This document shows, piece by piece, positions 1 through 11,397 of a stretch of 64,000 bases of DNA; position 1 is the stretch's first letter; each line of letters starts with the position of its first letter. The notes beneath the pieces were generated by a model. It did no database searches and was not told the DNA's origin. It saw nothing but the letters and a program-made list of their open reading frames with translations. Source of the DNA: Auanema rhodensis (lineage: Eukaryota > Nematoda > Chromadorea > Rhabditida > Rhabditidae); the NCBI GenBank assembly GCA_964057225.1, contig OZ059897.1, forward strand, positions 19,034,001-19,098,000, in the 5' to 3' direction. A program made the position numbers and the translations under genes.

Positions 1-47
1 ACAATGTTATTCAACGAAAAAATTATTTCTTCAGGGTGAAAATCGAG

Positions 48-69
48 GATATAAGTGTGAACTTATATC
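48..69. repeat. Perfect 9-bp inverted repeat, 4-base loop (one per monomer)
   Basis: GATATAAGT at 48-56 and ACTTATATC at 61-69 are exact reverse complements around the loop GTGA. The arm extends loosely outward: CGAGGATAT on the left resembles the complement of ATATCTCG at 75-82 with one bulge. The feature recurs in essentially every unit at the same offset; one arm variant was seen near 56563. A cruciform, or a hairpin in single-stranded DNA or transcript, is possible. Whether it forms in the cell is unknown. Confidence 0.85.
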
Positions 70-86
70 AGTTGATATCTCGGTGC

Positions 87-137
87 ATTTTTAAGCTAGC
101 GCAAATCTGATAACACAGATCGACGCAGCTTAAAAAT
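87..137. repeat. Long imperfect inverted repeat, 19 paired bases (one per monomer)
   Basis: ATTTTTAAGCT at 87-97 is an exact reverse complement of AGCTTAAAAAT at 127-137. Inside it, after one bulged A at 98, GCG (99-101) pairs with CGC (124-126). A 3-by-3 internal loop follows, then ATCTG (105-109) pairs with CAGAT (116-120) around the loop ATAACA. This is the strongest secondary-structure signal in the monomer, and it lies in or next to the least variable part of the unit. Two recurrent variants each break one pair: T at unit position 134 in units such as 92, 96 and 99, and A at position 91 in units such as 139 and 142. Neither is compensated, so selection for perfect pairing is not shown. 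Confidence 0.85.
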
Positions 138-220
138 CCGGATCGAATGCACTATACTACATTAAGAAACACTTGATACAAAAATTAGTTATGATCGTTT
201 GAAAAATGATGCATTAGTGT

Positions 221-248
221 ATGTTGAGTTTCCATGTACACTCAACAT
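221..248. repeat. Perfect 9-bp inverted repeat, 10-base loop (one per monomer)
   Basis: ATGTTGAGT at 221-229 and ACTCAACAT at 240-248 are exact reverse complements. The loop holds TTCCATGTAC, and the palindrome TGTACA overlaps the right side. The feature recurs once per unit. Some units carry a substitution in the left arm: T for A at unit position 227 in units 4, 11 and 24, and T for G at position 223 in units 164, 168, 173 and 177. These disturb the pairing in those copies. Confidence 0.85.
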
Positions 249-249
249 T

Positions 250-310
250 GCTTCCAAAAACATTTTGACAAAAATTTTTTCGAAAAATTTCAAAATAATT
301 TAGCAAAAAG
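250..310. other. A/T-tract segment with 12-bp palindrome, possible curved DNA
   Basis: A-runs and T-runs of four to six bases follow one another here at 256-260, 262-265, 270-274, 275-280, 283-287, 292-295 and 305-309. Several spacings are near one helical turn. In the middle is the perfect palindrome TTTTTCGAAAAA (276-287). Phased A-tracts bend DNA, and curvature near such tracts is commonly described in satellite monomers. Curvature is inferred from the tract pattern and has not been computed. The segment recurs in every unit. Confidence 0.55.
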
Positions 311-377
311 TAGATGTTTTAAGATTCCATTTTTCAAGGCAAAGACGATGGACAATGTTATTCAACGAAAAAATCAA

Positions 378-3300
378 TTCTTCAGGGTGAAAATCGAGGA
401 TATAAGTGTGAACTTATATCAGTTGATATCTCGGTGCATTTTTAAGCTAGCGCAAATCTGATAACACAGATCGACGCAGCTTAAAAATCCGCATCGAATG
501 CACTATACTACATTGAGAAACGCTTAATACAAAAATTAGTTATGATCGTTCGAAAAATGATGCATTAGTGTATGTTGAGTTTCCATGTACACTCAACATT
601 GCTTCCAAAAACATTTCGACAAAAATTTTTTCGAAAAATTTCAAAATAATTTAGCAAAAAGTAGATGTTTTTAAATTCCATTTCTCAAGGCAAAGACGAT
701 AGACAATGTTATTCAACGAAAAAATTATTTCTTCAGGGTGAAAATCGAGGATATAAGTGTGAACTTATATCAGTTGATATCTCGGTGCATTTTTAAGCTA
801 GCGCAAATCTGATAACACAGATCGACGCAGCTTAAAAATCCGGATCGAATGCACTATACTACATTAAGAAACACTTGATACAAAAATTAGTTATGATCGT
901 TTGAAAAATGATGCATTAGTGTATGTTGAGTTTCCATGTACACTCAACATTGCTTCCAAAAACATTTTGACAAAAATTTTTTCGAAAAATTTCAAAATAA
1001 TTTAGCAAAAAGTAGATGTTTTAAGATTCCATTTTTCAAGGCAAAGACGATGGACAATGTTATTCAACGAAAAAATCAATTCTTCAGGGTGAAAATCGAG
1101 GATATAAGTGTGAACTTATATCAGTTGATATCTCGGTGCATTTTTAAGCTAGCGCAAATCTGATAACACAGATCGACGCAGCTTAAAAATCCGCATCGAA
1201 TGCACTATACTACATTGAGAAACGCTTAATACAAAAATTAGTTATGATCGTTTGAAAAATGATGCATTAGTGTATGTTGTGTTTCCATGTACACTCAACA
1301 TTGCTTCCAAAAACATTTTGACAAAAATTTTTTCGAAAAATTTCAAAATAATTTAGCAAAAAGTAGATGTTTTTAGATTCCATTTTTCAAGGCAAAGACG
1401 ATAGACAATGTTATTCAACGAAAAAATTAATTCTTCAGGGTGAAAATCGAGGATATAAGTGTGAACTTATATCAGTTGATATCTCGGTGCATTTTTAAGC
1501 TAGCGCAAATCTGATAACACAGATCGACGCAGCTTAAAAATCCGCATCGAATGCACTATACTACATTGAGAAACGCTTAATACAAAAATTAGTTATGATC
1601 GTTTGAAAAATGATGCATTAGTGTATGTTGAGTTTCCATGTACACTCAACATTGCTTCCAAAAACATTTCGACAAAAATTTTTTCGAAAAATTTCAAAAT
1701 AATTTAGCAAAAAGTAGATGTTTTTAAATTCCATTTCTCAAGGCAAAGACGATAGACAATGTTATTCAACGAAAAAATTATTTCTTCAGGGTGAAAATCG
1801 AGGATATAAGTGTGAACTTATATCAGTTGATATCTCGGTGCATTTTTAAGCTAGCGCAAATCTGATAACACAGATCGACGCAGCTTAAAAATCCGCATCG
1901 AATGCACTATACTACATTGAGAAACGCTTAATACAAAAATTAGTTATGATCGTTTGAAAAATGATGCATTAGTGTATGTTGAGTTTCCATGTACACTCAA
2001 CATTGCTTCCAAAAACATTTTGACAAAAATTTTTTCGAAAAATTTCAAAATAATTTAGCAAAAAGTAGATGTTTTTAGATTCCTTTTTTCAAGGCAAAAA
2101 CGATGGACAATGTTATTCAACGAAAAAATTAATTCTTCAGGGTGAAAATCGAGGATATAAGTGTGAACTTATATCAGTTGATATCTCGGTGCATTTTTAA
2201 GCTAGCGCAAATCTGATAACACAGATCGACGCAGCTTAAAAATCCGCATCGAATGCACTATACTACATTGAGAAACGCTTAATACAAAAATTAGTTATGA
2301 TCGTTTGAAAAATGATGCATTAGTGTATGTTGAGTTTCCATGTACACTCAACATTGCTTCCAAAAACATTTTGACAAAAATTTTTTCGAAAAATTTCAAG
2401 ATAATTTAGCAAAAAGTAGATGTTTTAAGATTCCATTTTTCAAAGCAAAGACGATGGACAATGTTATTCAACGAAAAAATTAATTCTTCAGGGTGAAAAT
2501 CGAGGATATAAGTGTGAACTTATATCAGTTGATATCTCGGTGCATTTTTAAGCTAGCGCAAATCTGATAACACAGATCGACGCAGCTTAAAAATCCGCAT
2601 CGAATGCACTATACTACATTGAGAAACGCTTAATACAAAAATTAGTTATGATCGTTTGAAAAATGATGCATTAGTGTATGTTGAGTTTCCATGTACACTC
2701 AACATTGCTTCCAAAAACATTTTGACAAAAATTTTTTCGAAAAATTTCAAAATAATTTAGCAAAAAGTAGATGTTTTTAGATTCCTTTTTTCAAGGCAAA
2801 GACGATGGACAATGTTATTCAACGAAAAAATTATTTCTTCAGGGTGAAAATCGAGGATATAAGTGTGAACTTATATCAGTTGATATCTCGGTGCATTTTT
2901 AAGCTAGCGCAAATCTGATAACACAGATCGACGCAGCTTAAAAATCCGCATCGAATGCACTATACTACATTGAGAAACGCTTAATACAAAAATTAGTTAT
3001 GATCGTTCGAAAAATGATGCATTAGTGTATGTTGAGTTTCCATGTACACTCAACATTGCTTCCAAAAACATTTCGACAAAAATTTTTTCGAAAAATTTCA
3101 AAATAATTTAGCAAAAAGTAGATGTTTTTAAATTCCATTTCTCAAGGCAAAGACGATAGACAATGTTATTCAACGAAAAAATTATTTCTTCAGGGTGAAA
3201 ATCGAGGATATAAGTGTGAACTTATATCAGTTGATATCTCGGTGCATTTTTAAGCTAGCGCAAATCTGATAACACAGATCGACGCAGCTTAAAAATCCGG

Positions 3301-5464
3301 ATCGAATGCACTATACTACATTAAGAAACACTTGATACAAAAATTAGTTATGATCGTTTGAAAAATGATGCATTAGTGTATGTTGAGTTTCCATGTACAC
3401 TCAACATTGCTTCCAAAAACATTTTGACAAAAATTTTTTCGAAAAATTTCAAAATAATTTAGCAAAAAGTAGATGTTTTAAGATTCCATTTTTCAAGGCA
3501 AAGACGATGGACAATGTTATTCAACGAAAAAATCAATTCTTCAGGGTGAAAATCGAGGATATAAGTGTGAACTTATATCAGTTGATATCTCGGTGCATTT
3601 TTAAGCTAGCGCAAATCTGATAACACAGATCGACGCAGCTTAAAAATCCGCATCGAATGCACTATACTACATTGAGAAACGCTTAATACAAAAATTAGTT
3701 ATGATCGTTTGAAAAATGATGCATTAGTGTATGTTGTGTTTCCATGTACACTCAACATTGCTTCCAAAAACATTTTGACAAAAATTTTTTCGAAAAATTT
3801 CAAAATAATTTAGCAAAAAGTAGATGTTTTTAGATTCCATTTTTCAAGGCAAAGACGATAGACAATGTTATTCAACGAAAAAATTAATTCTTCAGGGTGA
3901 AAATCGAGGATATAAGTGTGAACTTATATCAGTTGATATCTCGGTGCATTTTTAAGCTAGCGCAAATCTGATAACACAGATCGACGCAGCTTAAAAATCC
4001 GCATCGAATGCACTATACTACATTGAGAAACGCTTAATACAAAAATTAGTTATGATCGTTTGAAAAATGATGCATTAGTGTATGTTGAGTTTCCATGTAC
4101 ACTCAACATTGCTTCCAAAAACATTTCGACAAAAATTTTTTCGAAAAATTTCAAAATAATTTAGCAAAAAGTAGATGTTTTTAAATTCCATTTCTCAAGG
4201 CAAAGACGATAGACAATGTTATTCAACGAAAAAATTATTTCTTCAGGGTGAAAATCGAGGATATAAGTGTGAACTTATATCAGTTGATATCTCGGTGCAT
4301 TTTTAAGCTAGCGCAAATCTGATAACACAGATCGACGCAGCTTAAAAATCCGCATCGAATGCACTATACTACATTGAGAAACGCTTAATACAAAAATTAG
4401 TTATGATCGTTTGAAAAATGATGCATTAGTGTATGTTGAGTTTCCATGTACACTCAACATTGCTTCCAAAAACATTTTGACAAAAATTTTTTCGAAAAAT
4501 TTCAAAATAATTTAGCAAAAAGTAGATGTTTTTAGATTCCTTTTTTCAAGGCAAAAACGATGGACAATGTTATTCAACGAAAAAATTAATTCTTCAGGGT
4601 GAAAATCGAGGATATAAGTGTGAACTTATATCAGTTGATATCTCGGTGCATTTTTAAGCTAGCGCAAATCTGATAACACAGATCGACGCAGCTTAAAAAT
4701 CCGCATCGAATGCACTATACTACATTGAGAAACGCTTAATACAAAAATTAGTTATGATCGTTTGAAAAATGATGCATTAGTGTATGTTGAGTTTCCATGT
4801 ACACTCAACATTGCTTCCAAAAACATTTTGACAAAAATTTTTTCGAAAAATTTCAAGATAATTTAGCAAAAAGTAGATGTTTTAAGATTCCATTTTTCAA
4901 AGCAAAGACGATGGACAATGTTATTCAACGAAAAAATTAATTCTTCAGGGTGAAAATCGAGGATATAAGTGTGAACTTATATCAGTTGATATCTCGGTGC
5001 ATTTTTAAGCTAGCGCAAATCTGATAACACAGATCGACGCAGCTTAAAAATCCGCATCGAATGCACTATACTACATTGAGAAACGCTTAATACAAAAATT
5101 AGTTATGATCGTTTGAAAAATGATGCATTAGTGTATGTTGAGTTTCCATGTACACTCAACATTGCTTCCAAAAACATTTTGACAAAAATTTTTTCGAAAA
5201 ATTTCAAAATAATTTAGCAAAAAGTAGATGTTTTTAGATTCCTTTTTTCAAGGCAAAGACGATGGACAATGTTATTCAACGAAAAAATTATTTCTTCAGG
5301 GTGAAAATCGAGGATATAAGTGTGAACTTATATCAGTTGATATCTCGGTGCATTTTTAAGCTAGCGCAAATCTGATAACACAGATCGACGCAGCTTAAAA
5401 ATCCGCATCGAATGCACTATACTACATTGAGAAACGCTTAATACAAAAATTAGTTATGATCGTT
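378..5464. repeat. 7-unit higher-order repeat (2457-bp period)
   Basis: Units 2-8 and 9-15 carry the same ordered series of variants, so the sequence repeats with a period of 7 x 351 bp for just over two periods. Markers are the C at unit position 266 with A at 323 (units 2, 5, 9, 12), the T at 227 (units 4, 11), the AAAAACG string at 341-347 (units 6, 13) and the G at 294 with A at 338 (units 7, 14). The edges are set by mismatches at position 26 of units 2 and 9 on the left and at position 200 of units 9 and 16 on the right. Unit 9 has C at 200 there, while unit 16 has T. Confidence 0.85.
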
Positions 5465-6834
5465 TGAAAAATGATGCATTAGTGTATGTTGAGTTTCCAT
5501 GTACACTCAACATTGCTTCCAAAAACATTTTGACAAAAATTTTTTCGAAAAATTTCAAGATAATTTAGCAAAAAGTAGATGTTTTAAGATTCCATTTTTC
5601 AAAGCAAAGACGATGGACAATGTTATTCAACGAAAAAATTAATTCTTCAGGGTGAAAATCGAGGATATAAGTGTGAACTTATATCAGTTGATATCTCGGT
5701 GCATTTTTAAGCTAGCGCAAATCTGATAACACAGATCGACGCAGCTTAAAAATCCGCATCGAATGCACTATACTACATTGAGAAACGCTTAATACAAAAA
5801 TTAGTTATGATCGTTTGAAAAATGATGCATTAGTGTATGTTGAGTTTCCATGTACACTCAACATTGCTTCCAAAAACATTTTGACAAAAATTTTTTCGAA
5901 AAATTTCAAAATAATTTAGCAAAAAGTAGATGTTTTTAGATTCCTTTTTTCAAGGCAAAGACGATGGACAATGTTATTCAACGAAAAAATTATTTCTTCA
6001 GGGTGAAAATCGAGGATATAAGTGTGAACTTATATCAGTTGATATCTCGGTGCATTTTTAAGCTAGCGCAAATCTGATAACACAGATCGACGCAGCTTAA
6101 AAATCCGCATCGAATGCACTATACTACATTGAGAAACGCGTGATACAAAAATTAGTTATGATCGTTTGAAAAATGATGCATTAGTGTATGTTGAGTTTCC
6201 ATGTACACTCAACATTGCTTCCAAAAACATTTTGACAAAAATTTTTTCGAAAAATTTCAAAATAATTTAGCAAAAAGTAGATGTTTTTAGATTCCTTTTT
6301 TCAAGGCAAAGACGATGGACAATGTTATTCAACGAAAAAATTATTTCTTCAGGGTGAAAATCGAGGATATAAGTGTGAACTTATATCAGTTGATATCTCG
6401 GTGCATTTTTAAGCTAGCGCAAATCTGATAACACAGATCGACGCAGCTTAAAAATCCGCATCGAATGCACTATACTACATTGAGAAACGCGTGATACAAA
6501 AATTAGTTATGATCGTTTGAAAAATGATGCATTAGTGTATGTTGAGTTTCCATGTACACTCAACATTGCTTCCAAAAACATTTTGACAAAAATTTTTTCG
6601 AAAAATTTCAAAATAATTTAGCAAAAAGTAGATGTTTTTAGATTCCTTTTTTCAAGGCAAAGACGATGGACAATGTTATTCAACGAAAAAATTATTTCTT
6701 CAGGGTGAAAATCGAGGATATAAGTGTGAACTTATATCAGTTGATATCTCGGTGCATTTTTAAGCTAGCGCAAATCTGATAACACAGATCGACGCAGCTT
6801 AAAAATCCGCATCGAATGCACTATACTACATTGA
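2484..6834. repeat. 4.35-kb segmental repeat, copy A
   Basis: This block (from within unit 8 to within unit 20) is repeated 4563 bp, exactly 13 monomers, downstream at 7047-11397. Every diagnostic site I compared agrees in the two copies, including the rare T at unit position 227 and the G at 294. The left edge is the mismatch at position 26 of units 8 and 21. The right edge is the A/G difference at 6835 against 11398. The block overlaps the second period of the 7-unit repeat, so it arose after that repeat or together with it. Confidence 0.85.
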
Positions 6835-7046
6835 AAAACGCTTGATACAAAAATTAGTTATGATCGTTTGAAAAATGATGCATTAGTGTATGTTGAGTTT
6901 CCATGTACACTCAACATTGCTTCCAAAAACATTTTGACAAAAATTTTTTCGAAAAATTTCAAAATAATTTAGCAAAAAGTAGATGTTTTTAGATTCCTTT
7001 TTTCAAGGCAAAGACGATGGACAATGTTATTCAACGAAAAAATTAT

Positions 7047-10000
7047 TTCTTCAGGGTGAAAATCGAGGATATAAGTGTGAACTTATATCAGTTGATATCT
7101 CGGTGCATTTTTAAGCTAGCGCAAATCTGATAACACAGATCGACGCAGCTTAAAAATCCGCATCGAATGCACTATACTACATTGAGAAACGCTTAATACA
7201 AAAATTAGTTATGATCGTTTGAAAAATGATGCATTAGTGTATGTTGAGTTTCCATGTACACTCAACATTGCTTCCAAAAACATTTTGACAAAAATTTTTT
7301 CGAAAAATTTCAAAATAATTTAGCAAAAAGTAGATGTTTTTAGATTCCTTTTTTCAAGGCAAAGACGATGGACAATGTTATTCAACGAAAAAATTATTTC
7401 TTCAGGGTGAAAATCGAGGATATAAGTGTGAACTTATATCAGTTGATATCTCGGTGCATTTTTAAGCTAGCGCAAATCTGATAACACAGATCGACGCAGC
7501 TTAAAAATCCGCATCGAATGCACTATACTACATTGAGAAACGCTTAATACAAAAATTAGTTATGATCGTTCGAAAAATGATGCATTAGTGTATGTTGAGT
7601 TTCCATGTACACTCAACATTGCTTCCAAAAACATTTCGACAAAAATTTTTTCGAAAAATTTCAAAATAATTTAGCAAAAAGTAGATGTTTTTAAATTCCA
7701 TTTCTCAAGGCAAAGACGATAGACAATGTTATTCAACGAAAAAATTATTTCTTCAGGGTGAAAATCGAGGATATAAGTGTGAACTTATATCAGTTGATAT
7801 CTCGGTGCATTTTTAAGCTAGCGCAAATCTGATAACACAGATCGACGCAGCTTAAAAATCCGGATCGAATGCACTATACTACATTAAGAAACACTTGATA
7901 CAAAAATTAGTTATGATCGTTTGAAAAATGATGCATTAGTGTATGTTGAGTTTCCATGTACACTCAACATTGCTTCCAAAAACATTTTGACAAAAATTTT
8001 TTCGAAAAATTTCAAAATAATTTAGCAAAAAGTAGATGTTTTAAGATTCCATTTTTCAAGGCAAAGACGATGGACAATGTTATTCAACGAAAAAATCAAT
8101 TCTTCAGGGTGAAAATCGAGGATATAAGTGTGAACTTATATCAGTTGATATCTCGGTGCATTTTTAAGCTAGCGCAAATCTGATAACACAGATCGACGCA
8201 GCTTAAAAATCCGCATCGAATGCACTATACTACATTGAGAAACGCTTAATACAAAAATTAGTTATGATCGTTTGAAAAATGATGCATTAGTGTATGTTGT
8301 GTTTCCATGTACACTCAACATTGCTTCCAAAAACATTTTGACAAAAATTTTTTCGAAAAATTTCAAAATAATTTAGCAAAAAGTAGATGTTTTTAGATTC
8401 CATTTTTCAAGGCAAAGACGATAGACAATGTTATTCAACGAAAAAATTAATTCTTCAGGGTGAAAATCGAGGATATAAGTGTGAACTTATATCAGTTGAT
8501 ATCTCGGTGCATTTTTAAGCTAGCGCAAATCTGATAACACAGATCGACGCAGCTTAAAAATCCGCATCGAATGCACTATACTACATTGAGAAACGCTTAA
8601 TACAAAAATTAGTTATGATCGTTTGAAAAATGATGCATTAGTGTATGTTGAGTTTCCATGTACACTCAACATTGCTTCCAAAAACATTTCGACAAAAATT
8701 TTTTCGAAAAATTTCAAAATAATTTAGCAAAAAGTAGATGTTTTTAAATTCCATTTCTCAAGGCAAAGACGATAGACAATGTTATTCAACGAAAAAATTA
8801 TTTCTTCAGGGTGAAAATCGAGGATATAAGTGTGAACTTATATCAGTTGATATCTCGGTGCATTTTTAAGCTAGCGCAAATCTGATAACACAGATCGACG
8901 CAGCTTAAAAATCCGCATCGAATGCACTATACTACATTGAGAAACGCTTAATACAAAAATTAGTTATGATCGTTTGAAAAATGATGCATTAGTGTATGTT
9001 GAGTTTCCATGTACACTCAACATTGCTTCCAAAAACATTTTGACAAAAATTTTTTCGAAAAATTTCAAAATAATTTAGCAAAAAGTAGATGTTTTTAGAT
9101 TCCTTTTTTCAAGGCAAAAACGATGGACAATGTTATTCAACGAAAAAATTAATTCTTCAGGGTGAAAATCGAGGATATAAGTGTGAACTTATATCAGTTG
9201 ATATCTCGGTGCATTTTTAAGCTAGCGCAAATCTGATAACACAGATCGACGCAGCTTAAAAATCCGCATCGAATGCACTATACTACATTGAGAAACGCTT
9301 AATACAAAAATTAGTTATGATCGTTTGAAAAATGATGCATTAGTGTATGTTGAGTTTCCATGTACACTCAACATTGCTTCCAAAAACATTTTGACAAAAA
9401 TTTTTTCGAAAAATTTCAAGATAATTTAGCAAAAAGTAGATGTTTTAAGATTCCATTTTTCAAAGCAAAGACGATGGACAATGTTATTCAACGAAAAAAT
9501 TAATTCTTCAGGGTGAAAATCGAGGATATAAGTGTGAACTTATATCAGTTGATATCTCGGTGCATTTTTAAGCTAGCGCAAATCTGATAACACAGATCGA
9601 CGCAGCTTAAAAATCCGCATCGAATGCACTATACTACATTGAGAAACGCTTAATACAAAAATTAGTTATGATCGTTTGAAAAATGATGCATTAGTGTATG
9701 TTGAGTTTCCATGTACACTCAACATTGCTTCCAAAAACATTTTGACAAAAATTTTTTCGAAAAATTTCAAAATAATTTAGCAAAAAGTAGATGTTTTTAG
9801 ATTCCTTTTTTCAAGGCAAAGACGATGGACAATGTTATTCAACGAAAAAATTATTTCTTCAGGGTGAAAATCGAGGATATAAGTGTGAACTTATATCAGT
9901 TGATATCTCGGTGCATTTTTAAGCTAGCGCAAATCTGATAACACAGATCGACGCAGCTTAAAAATCCGCATCGAATGCACTATACTACATTGAGAAACGC

Positions 10001-11397
10001 TTAATACAAAAATTAGTTATGATCGTTTGAAAAATGATGCATTAGTGTATGTTGAGTTTCCATGTACACTCAACATTGCTTCCAAAAACATTTTGACAAA
10101 AATTTTTTCGAAAAATTTCAAGATAATTTAGCAAAAAGTAGATGTTTTAAGATTCCATTTTTCAAAGCAAAGACGATGGACAATGTTATTCAACGAAAAA
10201 ATTAATTCTTCAGGGTGAAAATCGAGGATATAAGTGTGAACTTATATCAGTTGATATCTCGGTGCATTTTTAAGCTAGCGCAAATCTGATAACACAGATC
10301 GACGCAGCTTAAAAATCCGCATCGAATGCACTATACTACATTGAGAAACGCTTAATACAAAAATTAGTTATGATCGTTTGAAAAATGATGCATTAGTGTA
10401 TGTTGAGTTTCCATGTACACTCAACATTGCTTCCAAAAACATTTTGACAAAAATTTTTCCGAAAAATTTCAAAATAATTTAGCAAAAAGTAGATGTTTTT
10501 AGATTCCTTTTTTCAAGGCAAAGACGATGGACAATGTTATTCAACGAAAAAATTATTTCTTCAGGGTGAAAATCGAGGATATAAGTGTGAACTTATATCA
10601 GTTGATATCTCGGTGCATTTTTAAGCTAGCGCAAATCTGATAACACAGATCGACGCAGCTTAAAAATCCGCATCGAATGCACTATACTACATTGAGAAAC
10701 GCGTGATACAAAAATTAGTTATGATCGTTTGAAAAATGATGCATTAGTGTATGTTGAGTTTCCATGTACACTCAACATTGCTTCCAAAAACATTTTGACA
10801 AAAATTTTTTCGAAAAATTTCAAAATAATTTAGCAAAAAGTAGATGTTTTTAGATTCCTTTTTTCAAGGCAAAGACGATGGACAATGTTATTCAACGAAA
10901 AAATTATTTCTTCAGGGTGAAAATCGAGGATATAAGTGTGAACTTATATCAGTTGATATCTCGGTGCATTTTTAAGCTAGCGCAAATCTGATAACACAGA
11001 TCGACGCAGCTTAAAAATCCGCATCGAATGCACTATACTACATTGAGAAACGCGTGATACAAAAATTAGTTATGATCGTTTGAAAAATGATGCATTAGTG
11101 TATGTTGAGTTTCCATGTACACTCAACATTGCTTCCAAAAACATTTTGACAAAAATTTTTTCGAAAAATTTCAAAATAATTTAGCAAAAAGTAGATGTTT
11201 TTAGATTCCTTTTTTCAAGGCAAAGACGATGGACAATGTTATTCAACGAAAAAATTATTTCTTCAGGGTGAAAATCGAGGATATAAGTGTGAACTTATAT
11301 CAGTTGATATCTCGGTGCATTTTTAAGCTAGCGCAAATCTGATAACACAGATCGACGCAGCTTAAAAATCCGCATCGAATGCACTATACTACATTGA
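7047..11397. repeat. 4.35-kb segmental repeat, copy B
   Basis: This is the second copy of the block at 2484-6834. The one difference I saw inside it is C instead of T at 10459, in the T-run before TTCGAA. Such near-identity over 4.35 kb indicates a recent duplication by unequal exchange, or a sequence-assembly duplication, which cannot be excluded from the sequence alone. Confidence 0.85.

Larger units (their letters stand above)
1..351. repeat. Reference monomer (unit 1) with internal map
   Basis: This unit sets the numbering used throughout. Its landmarks, in unit coordinates, are a nine-base inverted repeat at 48-69, an EcoRV site at 74-79, a long imperfect hairpin at 87-137, an NheI site at 95-100, an NsiI site at 209-214, an inverted repeat at 221-248 with a BsrGI site at 235-240, and an A/T palindrome around TTCGAA at 276-287. 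The segment 250-310 is rich in A and T tracts. Recurrent substitutions elsewhere in the array fall at 24, 26, 134, 141, 164, 166, 171, 173, 175, 179, 200, 227, 266, 294, 305, 321, 323, 329, 333, 338, 344 and 350. Unit 1 belongs to the class with T at 26, G at 141, the 161-178 variant carrying A at 164 and A at 171, and A at 321. The phase chosen is arbitrary, because no array boundary shows the natural unit start. Confidence 0.95.

Noticed and set aside
9-25. CENP-B box on the minus strand (TTTCGTTGAATAACATT)
   Set aside because: It matches the first half of the motif (TTCG and the central A), but the essential CGGG part is replaced by ACAT.
105-120. Hammerhead ribozyme core, as known in some animal satellites
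   Set aside because: CTGATAACACAG resembles the start of the core, but CTGATGA and a properly placed GAAA are missing on this strand, and I saw no CTGATGA on the other.
87-150. tRNA gene
   Set aside because: The B-box-like string is not flanked by a T-arm stem, and no acceptor, D or anticodon arm can be formed.
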